From: Uloborus plumipes
Taxonomy: Eukaryota; Arthropoda; Arachnida; Araneae; Uloboridae
DNA length: 64,000 nucleotides
NCBI GenBank assembly: GCA_038373865.1
Contig: JAXGGA010002207.1
Span: 62,001-126,000, forward strand
Reading direction: 5' to 3'
Below are positions 35,215-46,714 of this stretch, piece after piece. The translations under genes were made by a program, and so were the position numbers. The notes under the pieces were generated by a model. It worked only from the letters and a program-made list of their open reading frames with translations. It searched no databases and was not told where the DNA came from. How positions within the stretch are numbered: the stretch's first letter is position 1; each line of letters starts with the position of its first letter.

Positions 35215-35360
35215 CAGTAGACGCCGGTTAATAGAATCAGTGGTTAACTGAATCAGCCGCTTCTACGGATCAAATCGTCAAAAATAGAACAATACCCAAC
35301 TCGCTTTGTTGAATCAACGCTGTTTAGAAGAAACGTGATTGATGTAAGCTGCTGCCACTG
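35215..35360 (+). mobile_element. pogo/Tigger-like MITE, 146 bp
   Basis: It starts CAGTAGACGCCGGTTAAT and ends GCTGCCACTG, with TA immediately outside both ends (35213-35214 and 35361-35362). The start resembles Tigger/pogo termini (family knowledge). It is too short to encode a transposase. Confidence 0.55.
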
Positions 35361-35362
35361 TA

Positions 35363-36372
35363 TATTCGCAAAGTTCTTTCAAGTGTGTATAACGTCGGTC
35401 AATTTATTAAATGCGAACGATAGCCGTGCTCAAAGAACTATGACGTCATCTGATATGCATGCAGGGAATAAATCATTTGTTATCTCTGCTTAATAATCTC
35501 TGCGAAAAAGTCGTCTCTCCTATTATATCACCACTTTCCCCTCCGCCGATTTTATTCTTCTGCAAACGATTCCATAACCCAGTGCCGACGCGCTTTGCCT
35601 GTGACCGTAATGTAGGTCATGAGTGTTTGGCCTCCGGGGGGGAAAGTGTTTAGTTTGTAACACGCGCAGCTTTTGCATCCTGTTGGGTCAAGGGAATGGC
35701 TTGGAGGGAAATCAATGGCAGTATTATTTTTTATCGCTTCTTTCCGGTATTTTCTAGAAGTTCCATTTTGAAAATAATAACAAAAAAAAAAAAAGTGGAT
35801 GCCGCCAGGAGAAAAAGTCCTCTTTCCGCTTTTTGTATCGCATTTTGTAAAAACTAGTAGGCCATCCAGCCTTTGAAAGAAAAATGATCAAATAAGCTTT
35901 GTGCTAAACTATATTTGAAATTAAAAATCAACGTAAATAAAGCACAAATAAGGTAGAAAGCACAGCAGATAGCTATTTCAAGGCTACAATGAAGCCCCTT
36001 CCTCAGTGCAAAAAGCTCAGCAAGCAACATGAAATCTGTGAGAGATCCTGTCATTGTTTTGAAGTGAGAATGAATTCCACATATATAAAATTGTTGAAAA
36101 ATTACAAAAAAAAAAAAGCCACTTTGAGTTCTAAGTATGTTTTCCGCAATCACGAGTTGCGATAGGACCCGACCCGACTCACATTTAGATATGTTGCCTC
36201 ATGTCTAAAGAATTCCCAAAAGTGGCGCCATTTTATTTCAGCTCAAAATCGCATTTTTTTTTTTTGTTTACAAAAACAAATTCATCCCGCTCGAGAGCTC
36301 ATGACACTCAATAAAGCGAGGAACTACGAAAACACAAAAAGGCTTCACTACATTAATTTTACAATTGTTTAC
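35363..36372. other. Unassigned sequence
   Basis: Mixed AT-rich DNA. A minus-strand open frame of 99 codons (35854-36153) has no recognisable domain and contains a poly-Phe run caused by a poly-A tract. I see no element boundaries. Confidence 0.4.
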
Positions 36373-36456
36373 CGTGTTCACGAGATTTTGCATCAGGTCT
36401 CTTTCTACGCATTCTCTCTCGAGCTTTCTCACGACATTTGTCGCACTTCCTACCCT
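36373..36456 (-). CDS. Candidate internal coding exon, basic CxxC peptide (speculative)
   Basis: On the minus strand a good 3' splice site (pyrimidine tract ending TTTTGCAG) precedes 36456, and GTAAAC follows 36373. The 84-nt segment is open in a frame that begins with a split codon and reads GRKCDKCREKARERMRRK, then RPDAKSREH. It has a CxxC pair and many Arg, Lys and Glu residues, as in zinc-binding or coiled nuclear proteins. The length is a multiple of three. No protein family is recognised and purine-rich DNA can yield such a frame by chance. Confidence 0.33.
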
Positions 36457-37000
36457 CTGCAAAAGGAGCAAACGCCAACTACGGTCAAGTGAGAGCAAAT
36501 ATAATCGCGATTGCTCTAAAAAAGTAAATTTTTTGAGTAGTTTTTAATTTATTATAACTTGTGCGCTCCGCTCGGGGGAGGGGGGGGTGTAATGTAATTT
36601 TGCTCGAGGTGAGTCTCGAAAAATTTCTAAATTCGAATGACATCTATCTCGTGTTATAATTAACGGAAAGAAATGGAACAAACATCTTTTTTAGAAATAA
36701 ATGACATACAATTTCTTTCCAACGGCAGAAAAAAAAGGGGAAGGGGGGAATTTTCGCTCCCCCGCCCCCAATTTGGTGAAGTATGAAATTTACGCTTAAA
36801 AATTCAATTGAAAAAATCTAATTCAAAATTAAGAAAAATGGCTCTGAGGTGCAAATCTACGGAGCTCGAACTAATTTTGTTCCAAGTCTGTAGGTGCTAT
36901 GGGGTCCGCCTGGATGCAGGCCAGCCACGAACATCCTTCTACAATATTTTTGAGCTTACTTTTTTTAATATATAGAGATAAAGATTATGGAAACTTAGAG
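36457..37000. other. Unassigned AT-rich sequence
   Basis: No gene or boundary could be supported. A poly-G run near 36580 and a G-rich stretch near 36740 may be decayed MITE ends. Confidence 0.35.
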
Positions 37001-37674
37001 CAGTGGCGGATTTACAGGTTTGGGGGCCCCCGTCGCAATGCATTGTTTTTTTGGGCCCTTTTCTCTATCACAGAGTTATGAAACATTTACCATACGAATT
37101 TTTGATGTCGCTTCTAGGCCCCTCGCAATTTCGACATGGTTAACCCATTCATGCCCAAGTTTTTTTTAACAATTTTTTTCCATTTTTATCTGCTTAAAAC
37201 TCTCACTTGGAATGGTTTACATACATTTTAGGCTTAAAATAGTTCGCCGTTGCCATATTTATTAAGTTATTTAATGTCCTGTTTAGGGGGTATTTTGCAG
37301 ATATGTGAGCAAAATACGTCCTTACTTGACTTTACTTTTGCAAAGTAACATTACAGAAGGCATCTGTGATTAATTTTAAGCAAATCATTTTGAACTAGTT
37401 TAATTTTATGAGAAATATAGATAATTCCCCCCAAAAAAAATACTTTCTGTAGTGCTGGATCGCTGCTTGACTGATTTGTCTGAAAATAGCTGTCAATAAA
37501 TAAACTGTGATGCCCAACTAGTGGTTCTATCTTGTTTTCTCAAGAGGAAGGACTTTAACTTGTGAAAAACAGCTTTAGTAAAATGATGTACCCATTACAG
37601 GTTTTTGTATGCAGCAGCTAACAAAAGCGTCCCTTTTTTAGGCTACTGGGCATAAATGGGTTAATCTGCCGCTG
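37001..37674. mobile_element. Decayed hAT-type element hosting a piggyBac-type MITE
   Basis: The left end CAGTGGCGGATTTACAGG and right end TAATCTGCCGCTG look like degenerate inverted termini. The flanking 8-mers do not match, so the insertion is old or one end is altered. Most of it is the nested element at 37144-37660. Confidence 0.45.
37144..37660. mobile_element. piggyBac-type MITE, 517 bp
   Basis: TTAA flanks both ends (37140-37143 and 37661-37664), the piggyBac target. The termini are CCCATTCATGCCCA and the inverted TGGGCATAAATGGG. The CCC start fits the superfamily. No transposase frame. Confidence 0.75.
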
Positions 37675-37697
37675 ATTTCAGACACCAGCCACGGGCG

Positions 37698-37890
37698 CAG
37701 GCGCGGATCCAGAGGGGGGGGGGTCATGACCCCCCCCCCTTAACCGACAAAATATAGCAAAAAATTTTATTTTTGGTACTTAAATTTCGAAAAAAATGTC
37801 AAAACCCCCCATTTTTGCCCAAATATTGCACTTTGACCCCCCCTTTCCGAAAATGACCCCCTCCTTAGCCAGAAGCTGGATCCGCCCTTG
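37698..37890. mobile_element. hAT-type MITE, 193 bp
   Basis: The ends are CAGGCGCGGATCCAG and the inverted CTGGATCCGCCCTTG, with the exact 8-bp duplication CACGGGCG (37690-37697 and 37891-37898). G and C runs flank an AT-rich core. Confidence 0.85.
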
Positions 37891-38098
37891 CACGGGCGCA
37901 CATATGTGGGGCTGGTGGGGCTCAAACCCCTGCTTAGAAATTAGTACTTCCTTGCTTTTAGTACTATTTTTTTGGTAAAAATATTAAAACATTCCTTCTT
38001 CAACTAAAAAGGAATTAGTTATTAAAAATGGCAAAATTTTCAAAAGCATCAAAATGTGTATAGGATTTCTCCTATCCTCATAGCTAAACACCACTCAC

Positions 38099-38652
38099 CA
38101 GGGGTGCCCACAGGGGGGGGGGGGGATTATGGCGCAAGTTGCGCCATTAAAATTTTTGGGGGATTTTTTTAGACTATTTTTTTTATTTATTTAAATTATT
38201 TATTAATTAATTTTTCAAATTGAATTATTTACTGATTTTTTAATGAAAATTATTCATTAATTATTTTTTTTAACTTAAATTATTTCTTTATAATTATTTA
38301 TTTATTTATTTTGTGTGTGTGTGTGCTTGGAATGTCTGGAAGGGAAAAAAAGCGGTTCTATTTTGCGCATAATTAGTACTTTTAAACAATTAATAATACA
38401 TAAAAAAATAATAGTTATAATTTAAAAAAATAAATTATATTTAAAAAATAAATAAATAATATTTAAAAAATAAATAAATAATATTTAAAAAATAAATAAA
38501 TAATATTTAAAAAATAAATAAATGATAATTAAAAAACAAATAAAATAAAAAAGAGGGATTAAAATAAAAAGTACAATAGGGTTGTGAGAAATTGGGGGGG
38601 GGGGGGGATTTGCGCCATTGAGCTTGGGGGGGGGGGGGAATGGGCACCCCTG
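38099..38652 (+). mobile_element. hAT-type MITE of the CAGGGGTGCCC family, 554 bp
   Basis: Same family as 34206-34781. The exact 8-bp duplication CCACTCAC lies at 38091-38098 and 38653-38660. Several 22-bp AT-rich units (TAAATAAATAATATTTAAAA-like) are repeated around 38440-38530. Confidence 0.88.
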
Positions 38653-38894
38653 CCACTCACCCACTAGTAGCTCAAAAACTCTTTTATTTCAATCGATCTA
38701 TCATGAAAAGTTAGTCGAATCAGGTGCATTACATGCATCGGGTTTGACATGTACAAACTCAATTCACGATGTTTAATTTAGAGAAATAAAAAAAAAAGCT
38801 ATGTAAGTCCCCCCCCCATAAATTTATAGGACATTGCTCATTACTTTGGAATCTTTTTTGTTACTTGTAATGGAATTTTTTGCACGTTATAAGG

Positions 38895-39542
38895 CAGGGC
38901 CGTAACCAGACTTTAGTTTCGGGGGAGGGTTTCACCAAACATATTTCTTGTGAAATCCACAAAGTCAGTAAAATTTGATTTCATGTTCTATGTTCTGTTG
39001 TTTTTTGTTACAATAGATGTTGAAAGGGTATTAACATGAAAATTGTAAAAGAAACAAAAAAAGACCCATCTTTTCAATGAGGACCCAACCCCCAAAAAAA
39101 AAAAAAGAAATAAATAAAATCTGGATAGTATGAGTTTATTCATGTACGGAGCAGTCGAAGGAGTACTTTTGAAATTTCTATCTTTGGGGGGGGGGGGGGG
39201 GGGCACACCTATAAGATGTGCTAAATATAGAGTTTGGTACTTACAAATTTGAAGAAGTTTGGTGTTTTTTTTTTAGTTTTAGTAAATATTCGAAGGAAAA
39301 GGTGTATTGTTAAGAAATTATGTTTGCAATTTCTACAATAAAAATAAATACTGCAGGAAAAACACTTAATTTGTACTATAATTCAACAACGATAATTTCA
39401 TTTTTCAAATGTAATAAGAAAATTAAAATAAAATAGCGATATTTTTTCAGTGAAAAAGTACGGAAAGCATTTTTGTAATAGTTTTGGAAAATTTTCGGAG
39501 GTGGTTTGAACCCTAAAAACCCATCCCTTAAATACGGCAGCG
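38895..39542. mobile_element. hAT-type element, 648 bp
   Basis: The left end is CAGGGCCGTA and the right end TACGGCAGCG, a degenerate complement. The 8-bp duplication TTATAAGG is exact (38887-38894 and 39543-39550). The right half (GAACCCTAAAAACCCA) recurs at about 42523-42556 with the intact terminus TACGGCCCTG, showing a family. Confidence 0.78.
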
Positions 39543-39829
39543 TTATAAGGGCAGTTTAAAAGAATGTTCTGGTCATCAACTTTTTTGCACTGATCATAAG
39601 TGTCTTCAACACATCGTAAGTAAGTCCATCATACTTATCTTTAACAGTTATGAATGTAAATAAGTACGTCAGGGTCATTCCATGGTAACTCAGGTTACAT
39701 TTGATACACTTGTGCCTGGGTTAACACTTATTCTAATGAAAAAAAATATTCTGGAAAGGTTATTGAATTTTTTTTAAATTTTAAACTATTTTTAACATAT
39801 TTAGGAAATGCAAAATATGTTAATACATA

Positions 39830-40232
39830 CAGGGTGTCCACTCCTGTCGTAGACCAATAGTTAATTTCTTAACCGTTGTTCATTTAGGAAAAAATCTCTA
39901 AATTACGAAAGAAATTTTGGGTCTATTCAATGTTTTTCAAAAAATCAAATTTTGAAAGAGTTACGAAATTTAGATTTTTATACAGCCCCCCAGTCCTATC
40001 AATCATATTTAGTAAAACATTCTTGACACTGTAACGTTTAAAACTAAAAATCAATCAATTTTCTACGACAAAAATTGACCGAGTAACTCTTTCAAAATTT
40101 GATTTTTTGAAAAACATTGAATAGACCCAAAATTCCTTTCGTAATTTAGAGATTTTTTCCTAAATGAACTATATGCTTATCTCTAACGGTTAAGAAATTA
40201 GCTGTTGGTCCACGATAGGAGTGGTCACCCTG
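39830..40232. mobile_element. Mariner-type fold-back MITE, internally deleted copy (403 bp)
   Basis: Same family as 31364-32014, with CAGGGTGTCCACTCC-type ends and TA at both sides (39828-39829 and 40233-40234). The central part and one arm are shortened. Confidence 0.82.
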
Positions 40233-40656
40233 TATAATAATTATTAACCAATAAATTAATTTCTTTCGGTAATTCAGGTTACCTAAAACAGACATCTGAC
40301 ATACTTAGTTCACTAAAAAACTTGAAATTCTGATCTTGTTAAAACTTTTGATTGATACAAAGTATTTTGCATTAATCTATAGATTCTAAGCTACTTTAAA
40401 ACTGACATTTGAATGTAAACAACTACATAGAGTTCATTTCATTAATTATTCACTCAGTAACTCAGGTTACAAATTTTTGGTAACTCAGGTTACGCATCAC
40501 AAAAATTCTTTCAATATTACTTTTTTTTCTCGTAATTAATTTAAGCTATCTGAAAAAAACTCTGTTGCCAATAGAATTTAACATATTTTTGATAAAATCA
40601 AATAAAAATTATCAAAAAAAAAAAAAAAAAGATTGAAAAAAATTGAAAAATGGCTT

Positions 40657-40736
40657 GCATGTCCCTACTTTCCAAGGAATGTTGCATGTCCCTACTTTCC
40701 AAGGAATGTTGCATGTCCCTAATTTCCAAGAAATGA
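40657..40736 (+). repeat. 27-bp tandem repeat, about three copies
   Basis: Units start at 40657, 40684 and 40711 with GCATGTCCCTACTTTCCAAG or a close variant. The last unit merges into the inverted terminus of the host element. Confidence 0.85.
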
Positions 40737-41039
40737 CCCATCAGCAGTATTTTTAACTGTAATTACGTCAAAACAGTCATCCAAGTCTTTCCGTCGTTCT
40801 TTCTTCGCACAGCCATTTCTTCAGTGTGGATGACTATTAAATGTTCGTGCCCCGATCCCATTTCATTGCAGACTTTTGAAAACAGTCTGGGATTTGGTGC
40901 TTTTCTTTTGATCTATTGCTGTTTAGTTTTATCGATTGAAAGAGATCGTACCAGGAAATGACTTTTTGGTAGCTATATATATTCTCAAAGTATCACAACT
41001 TACAGAACGAATGAAAAAAAAAGTTTTGTTAGTCGTTTT

Positions 41040-41295
41040 CAGGGGTCAACCCAGGATATTTGACCAAGGTCCTGTTTTTGGAATTTTGTGGAAAATAGTT
41101 TGGAATTTTGTGAAAACTAATTCCTATTTTGTGAAAAATAGCAAGCAAAAGATATTCCTGATCGTTCTTTAAACTCAGATTTCTGTGAAGAGTCAGTTTT
41201 CGAGTGTGGGATTTTTATGAAAGGTCCCTTTTTGAGTGACTGAATTTTGTGAAGGGTCCTTTAACGGACCTAATTCTTCTCTGGATTGACCCCTA
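41040..41295. mobile_element. Possible MITE with CAGGGGTCAACCC-type ends
   Basis: The left end CAGGGGTCAACCCAGG and the right end CTGGATTGACCCCTA are inverted. A GTTTT 5-mer could flank both sides but no clear 8-bp duplication is seen. Inside, a GAATTTTGTGGAAAATAG-like unit is repeated. Confidence 0.42.
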
Positions 41296-41746
41296 GTTTT
41301 ATTGCACTATCAAGCCCTCAAATATTGACGTCATTTGTGAATGGCCCCTCAGTAGATAGTTCGCAATGCTTGGCTTTATTTACAAATTCTGATGTGCAAA
41401 AATCAAGCTGATCACACAGAAATTGATTGGTAACAAAGCAATCGAAATTAAAAATTGAACATTAAGTTCAAGGGCAGGTTGTTTCAAGCCAGCACAATTT
41501 TAATATGCTATGTTAAATAATTTTGACTGTTAAAGTCAAGCATCAAGTTCGGAATACAAACAGTTTCGGTATTTAGTTTTGCAGTCATCTTCGGACACTT
41601 TTTGAGCAAGTTTCAAAAACTTTTTGGAACAGCTTCCAAAGCACTTGTGAGAATATGTTTTAGAATACTTATTTGGTTCAGTAGTTTTTTAACCCTTTTG
41701 GGAAGGAAACGCATTTGAGAACGTTTTTTGAACAGTGACTCATATC
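41296..41746. other. Unassigned AT-rich sequence
   Basis: No gene, hairpin or element signature could be supported. Confidence 0.4.
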
Positions 41747-41754
41747 CAGTGGCA

Positions 41755-42208
41755 CAGGGGTGCCCCACCTAGCTCAGTGGCGCAAATTCCACCCCCCCCC
41801 CCAATTTTTTCATAACCCTCTTGTGCTCTTTATTTTTTTACCCCTCTTTTTTATTTTATTTATTTTTGTAAACATTTATTTTTTTTTTAAATTACAACTT
41901 TTTTTTTATGTATTAATTTTTTAAAAGTTTGAATTATGCGCAGAATAGCATCGTTTCCCCCCCCCCCTGACTAGAAGCGCGCGCACACAAACAAACACAC
42001 ACACACACACACACACAATAATAAAGAAATATTTAATTAAAACGATTTTTAATGAATAATTTAAATTAAAAAAAATCAGTTAATAATTTAAATTAAAAAA
42101 ATTAATTAATAAGTAATTGAAATAAATAAATTAGTTAAAAAAAATCCCCCCAAAAATTTTGCTGGGCAACTTGCGCCATAATTCCCCCCCTCCCTATGGG
42201 CACCCCTG
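41755..42208 (-). mobile_element. hAT-type MITE of the CAGGGGTGCCC family, reverse orientation, 454 bp
   Basis: The ends are CAGGGGTGCCC and its complement. The exact 8-bp duplication CAGTGGCA lies at 41747-41754 and 42209-42216. The order of the TGGCGCAA-type inner motifs is reversed relative to 38099-38652. The target sequence CAGTGGCA itself looks like a hAT terminus. Confidence 0.86.
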
Positions 42209-42244
42209 CAGTGGCATGTGTAGTGCCCCCGCGACCGGGGCGCT

Positions 42245-42556
42245 ATGAGTTTGAGGGCGCCCAATTCAGAAAAATAGCTCCATGAGTTTTTGTTATCGGT
42301 ATTCAAAATTCGAAAGCATATGCTGTATTGTTTTGGAAGACTACAATGAAAATATGCAGATAAGACATTAAATTTGTATAACCATTAAATAATAATGTAC
42401 TTTTCAAATGAAATTGAAAAATAGAGGAAACTTAGAAATAAAATAGTAATAATATTTTTTTTCCACAAAAAAAGTATAAAAAGCATTTTTTGGAAAGGTT
42501 TTGAAAAGTTTCAAAGGGGGTTTGAACCCTAAAAACCCACCCGTTAAATACGGCCC
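42245..42556. mobile_element. 3' fragment of a CAGGGCCGTA-family hAT element
   Basis: The end AAATACGGCCCTG at 42544-42556 and the preceding TTTGAACCCTAAAAACCCAC match the right half of 38895-39542. The left end could not be placed. Confidence 0.55.
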
Positions 42557-42599
42557 TGCTGAAAAGTGAGGGGCCGTCGCCCCTCTTGCCCCCTCCCTG

Positions 42600-42978
42600 C
42601 AGGGGTGCCCATCCCCCCCAAGCTCAATGGCGCAAATTCCCCCTCAAAATTCTTCACAATCCTCTTTTTATTTTTATTTTTCCCCTCTTTTTATTTTATT
42701 TATTTTTTTCTAATATTTATTTTTTAAATATTATTTTTTTAAATTATAACTATATTTTTTTTCTATATTAATTTTTTAAAAGTACTAATTATGCGCAGAA
42801 TATAATCGCTTTTTTTTTTCCTTTCAGACATTCCAAGCGCATACACACACGCGCAAAAGAATAAATAAATAATAATAAAGAAATAATTCAAATTAAAAAA
42901 TAAATTAATGAATAAATTAAATAAATAAATAAATTTGTTTAAAAAAATCCCCCCTCCCTCCCGTTTTGCACCCCTATG
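42600..42978 (-). mobile_element. CAGGGGTGCCC-family MITE with decayed right end
   Basis: The left terminus CAGGGGTGCCCATCC and the AT-rich repeated core match the other family members. The right terminus reads GCACCCCTA and no flanking duplication is found, so it is older or truncated. Confidence 0.65.
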
Positions 42979-43316
42979 ATTTTATGCATTAATTTTGCAC
43001 AAAGCTGAATTTATTTATTTGTTTCCATCAACTAGTTTGATTATGTGGCTGTGTTCCGAGGACGGCATTTGAATGCGCCCACATTTTAATTTCCCTGTGT
43101 TGCTGCAATATGATTAAAATCTCTGTCAAAGAAAGAAAATTGCTAAGTATAGTGTCGCCATCTATTGACGGAAATGTAAACAAAAATGAATTTACGCAAA
43201 CTCCGTGTTTAAAGAAGTTTCATCTGTATAGAAATAAACATGCTTTTTCATACGTTGTGAAAAAATGTAATAATGACGTAATTTTTACTGGAGGTACAAT
43301 GATATTTTACTTTCAG

Positions 43317-43380
43317 AGCTCACAAGACGGCACTGCTGCTACTCTAACCACGGACCCGGATGCACATTTTGATGAGTCAA
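43317..43380 (+). CDS. Candidate internal coding exon, 64 nt (speculative)
   Basis: A clear 3' splice site (TTTTACTTTCAG) precedes 43317, and GTAAGC follows 43380. Only one frame is open between them. It reads SSQDGTAATLTTDPDAHFDE and on, in locally higher GC than the surroundings. The peptide looks like ordinary acidic coding sequence, but I do not recognise the protein. The exon would begin in phase 0 and end in phase 1. Partner exons were not found in this window. Confidence 0.42.
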
Positions 43381-45716
43381 GTAAGCTATCTTCCTTTCTG
43401 TCTTTAGAACAAAGATTTGTAACTCATATTTTACTGGATTCCTTATAAACATCAGTGGTTAAGTCCTGAAAAAAAAGTGTGTGTGGAGCGGGGGGGGGGG
43501 GGGGGGGCTTACAGGTACGATAGGTGGACCTGTAATGTAGAGGTCTGTTGAAGGGGAATTCAGTTGCCCCCCTATTAGCTTTGAAAATTTAATGTTTTTA
43601 CATGTAAATGGGCTTGGTTTTTGTTATTTTCCAATAAAATTTGCATTTTATACACACTCTTTAACTGGGTATATTAAAAAAAAAAACACAGGACTGAGGA
43701 TAGGGTTCTCACTGGTCAATGCGAACCTAAATTTTTGTGAGGGAATTTTATTTTAAATGAAAAAGATATGGAGAAAGACAGAGGGAAACTAGGCTCCACT
43801 GGTAATTTAAACTTTTTCCAGGGGGGAGGGTCATAGGGTGCAAGCACAATGTAATCTCATTGGAAAACAACAAAAAACACGCCCACTTATATGTAAATAC
43901 ATTGATTTCTCAAAGTTAAGGGGGGAGGGGCAATTGACCTTCCCTGACCCTCCTAATTGATGGGCCTGGGGAAACATTAAATATTTCAAAAACCTGGAAA
44001 GCTGTGGAAATAGACCTGGAAAAACATCTTTTGCATCAGAAACTGCTGCAGTTAAGCAGTTTTTTTCCCCTTGACCAACTGCCTCAAAATCAGAGTGAAT
44101 ATAAATATTCGCATGTGAAGCGAGTTGTTATCCAGGCTTGCTGTGTCAGAGGAAAGAAGTGTTAATAAATTAATATTCAACTTTCGATATTAAACTGCTT
44201 AATGAGTATATTTTGCTCATGTGTCAAAGGAAGGTATAGATTCTATTCATCAGGAAAGCTGCAAATTCGAAAATCAAATCTGGAATTACATGATTTTTTT
44301 TTCTTCTGGAGAACTTGGAAAAGTCACAGAATGCCATTTCTCAAAGTAAGTTGTCAACCTTATATGAGCATAAGTTAAGAAAATCAAAAGGTTCTTAGGG
44401 GGGCGGGGAGGTGTTCAGTTAAAATGTTAAAAATAAAGTGGGTGCTGGTGTAAAAATAAAAGGTGGTGGACAAATTTCTGACGTTTCTGCACCCCCCCCC
44501 TGCCCCACTCGACTAGAGTAGCTTCTAATGTATATGATTTGGAAATGTGATCATTTTCGGCTTCATGATCTATGTTTTTTTTTATATGCTTAAGTTTGCT
44601 TCAATTCACTGATAGTATTTTTTTTTTTTTTTTACGTTTCTTAAAGCGTTTGAATTCCGTATTATTGTCAGAAATCATGTGCTGTTTATCCAAGAAAAGA
44701 AAACGAAAATTGAATTGTGAAAAATTGTATTTTGCTTCGGCAAATGTGATATTAGTTTAAACATTTTACATAAAAGAGCAAATGACAAATGGGGAGGAGG
44801 GGCTATAGTAAAGTATTAAAATATTAAGTGCCATTGCTCTTGGTGAGATTTAAACCCGTGAAGACAATGACATTAGTTGATAACTTATTATTTTTTTAAA
44901 TATAACTATTTAAATTTTTTTTCCATTATTCCATGTTTTTATCTGTGAATTTTGTAACCATTAATTGTATAGGCAGCTTCTAAACGATTGCTTAGTTTAA
45001 AGACTCGTGTTTCTAAGAGATTTAATTTATAAAGGTGTTCCTGAAGGCCAAAACAAACACACACACAACACTGAAAGTGTTTCCAAAGCTAGTCTTATTA
45101 TAAAATAGATTCGACTGCAGTGTTTTTCCGCTGTTTACTTTTCTCTTTGACTTCATAGATGGCAGCACTATGCATTCGTTTTGTGATGATTATTAATTTG
45201 TTAGGTTTCTGTTGCATTTAAATCATTTGAAAGTGAAGTAATTAGATTTTATCCGCTCCATCCAGCAAAAAATAGTTGTTTATTTCGATGTTTTCAATAT
45301 TAGTGTCAGTATTTACAAGTTTTTTTTTTGTTGTTTGAAAAGAAAGAGGGATGAAAAGACCGTAGTCAGTTTTTAAAGTAATCATGAACTTCGGAATTTA
45401 GTATCTCCGCTTTCCTACAGCTTCAATAAAATAAAGAAAAAATCTTTTTAAATCAAATTTTATGCAATTTAATTAGCAGTGAATGACTTTCTCACACAAG
45501 AAAATATTCTTTCAAAATATGAAACAAGAACTAAAAAAAAAAATATATATATGCACCTAAAATTCTATATCAGCCTTATTTTGAAATTTCCGTCTTTTTT
45601 TTTTTTTTTTTTTTCAAAAAAATGAGACAAAACAAGACAGAACAAGATTTCAAAAAAAAAAAAAAAAATCAGCAAAGCTTCAAAATATGCGAAAAGTTCA
45701 GATAATAAGCTTTTTA
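43381..45716. other. Long stretch without recognised genes
   Basis: AT-rich DNA with poly-G and poly-C runs near 43490, 43920, 44400 and 44490 that may mark decayed MITEs, and poly-T tracts. It would be intronic if the exon at 43317 is real. No element boundaries could be proved. Confidence 0.4.
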
Positions 45717-46020
45717 CTTTCTTCTATATCTAATATATAGAAGAAAGTATAGGTTTCGTGAAAATTTTCGAATGTCGAATTTTCACGGATTTGCACGTTT
45801 TGAGGTGCGTTGAGTCCATTTCGACTATTTTTGGAAAACGTCTGTCTGTGTGTGTGTCTGTCTGTCTATGTGTGAGTCTGTATGTGTGTGACCAGTTTTT
45901 GTGGCCGCGCTAGAACAAAAATTACTGCGTGAAATCGAACAAAAATTTTTGCACATCTGTACCACTATGTGAACTGGTGCAACTGACTTCGTTTAGCGAA
46001 TTCCTCCAAGGGGGATTGAG

Positions 46021-46320
46021 CAATCGCACGTGTTCTGCGCGGGGGTGATTGCTATATCTCAGGAAGTAACCGGCGGAATCAAACGAAAATTGATCCATAG
46101 GTAGCCCCTATTGAGTACAGGCGCTGATTCAATTTGCGTGTCAATATCTCGAAGGGGGGTGGAGCAATCGCACGTGTTCTGCGCGGGGGTGATTGCTATA
46201 TCTCAGGAAGTAACCGGCGGAATCAAACGAAAATTGGTTCATAGGTAGACCCTATTGAGTACAAGTGCTGATTCAACTTGTGTGTCAATATCTCAAAGGG
46301 GGGGGGGGTGGAGCAATCAA
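46021..46320 (+). repeat. Tandem repeat of about 144-149 bp, just over two units
   Basis: Units start with CAATCGCACGTGTTCTGCG at 46021 and 46165, and a partial third begins at 46314. Spacing is 144 then 149, the difference being a longer G run. Confidence 0.85.
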
Positions 46321-46714
46321 AAGTGCTTATTTTGTCATTGCATCTACTGTATCTATAGAAATATTGCTGAGATTTGAATTAATTTGGAATAACAATAACA
46401 CTAACCCAATATGGAATCAAGCATCGATTAAATTTTGGCGCCAATCGCCCCAGGGGGAGGGTAGGGTGATTTTTGTGCTTAGTCAACAGTGCGAAAAATT
46501 AATTCATTAAAAAATCGCTTTCACGCTACTTAATTATCAAAACAGCTGAAAACTTTCAATGATTTGAAATTTTTAACTGTTGCCAATTTCTTTTTACTAA
46601 CAAATAAAATGTTTGCAATTAATCTAAACAAGGCTTTTGCAATGATTTCCAATTTCGCTCATTGATTCTGCATTTTCAGGGTTATTACTATAATTGGGAA
46701 ATTGGAGCTGTCTC

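Larger units (their letters stand above)
39672..40739. mobile_element. Inverted-repeat element with GTAACTCAGGTTAC palindromes, family unknown
   Basis: The left end GGGTCATTCCATGG is matched by the inverted CCAAGAAATGACCC at the right. The 14-base palindrome GTAACTCAGGTTAC or a one-base variant occurs near 39685, 40269, 40456 and 40480. The right end carries a 27-bp tandem repeat. A mariner-type MITE is nested at 39830-40232. No target duplication is clear. Confidence 0.5.

Noticed and set aside
43110..43448. Whole 112-codon frame as a single gene
   Set aside because: Only the part at 43317-43380 looks coding and has splice borders. The upstream part is AT-rich with no motif.
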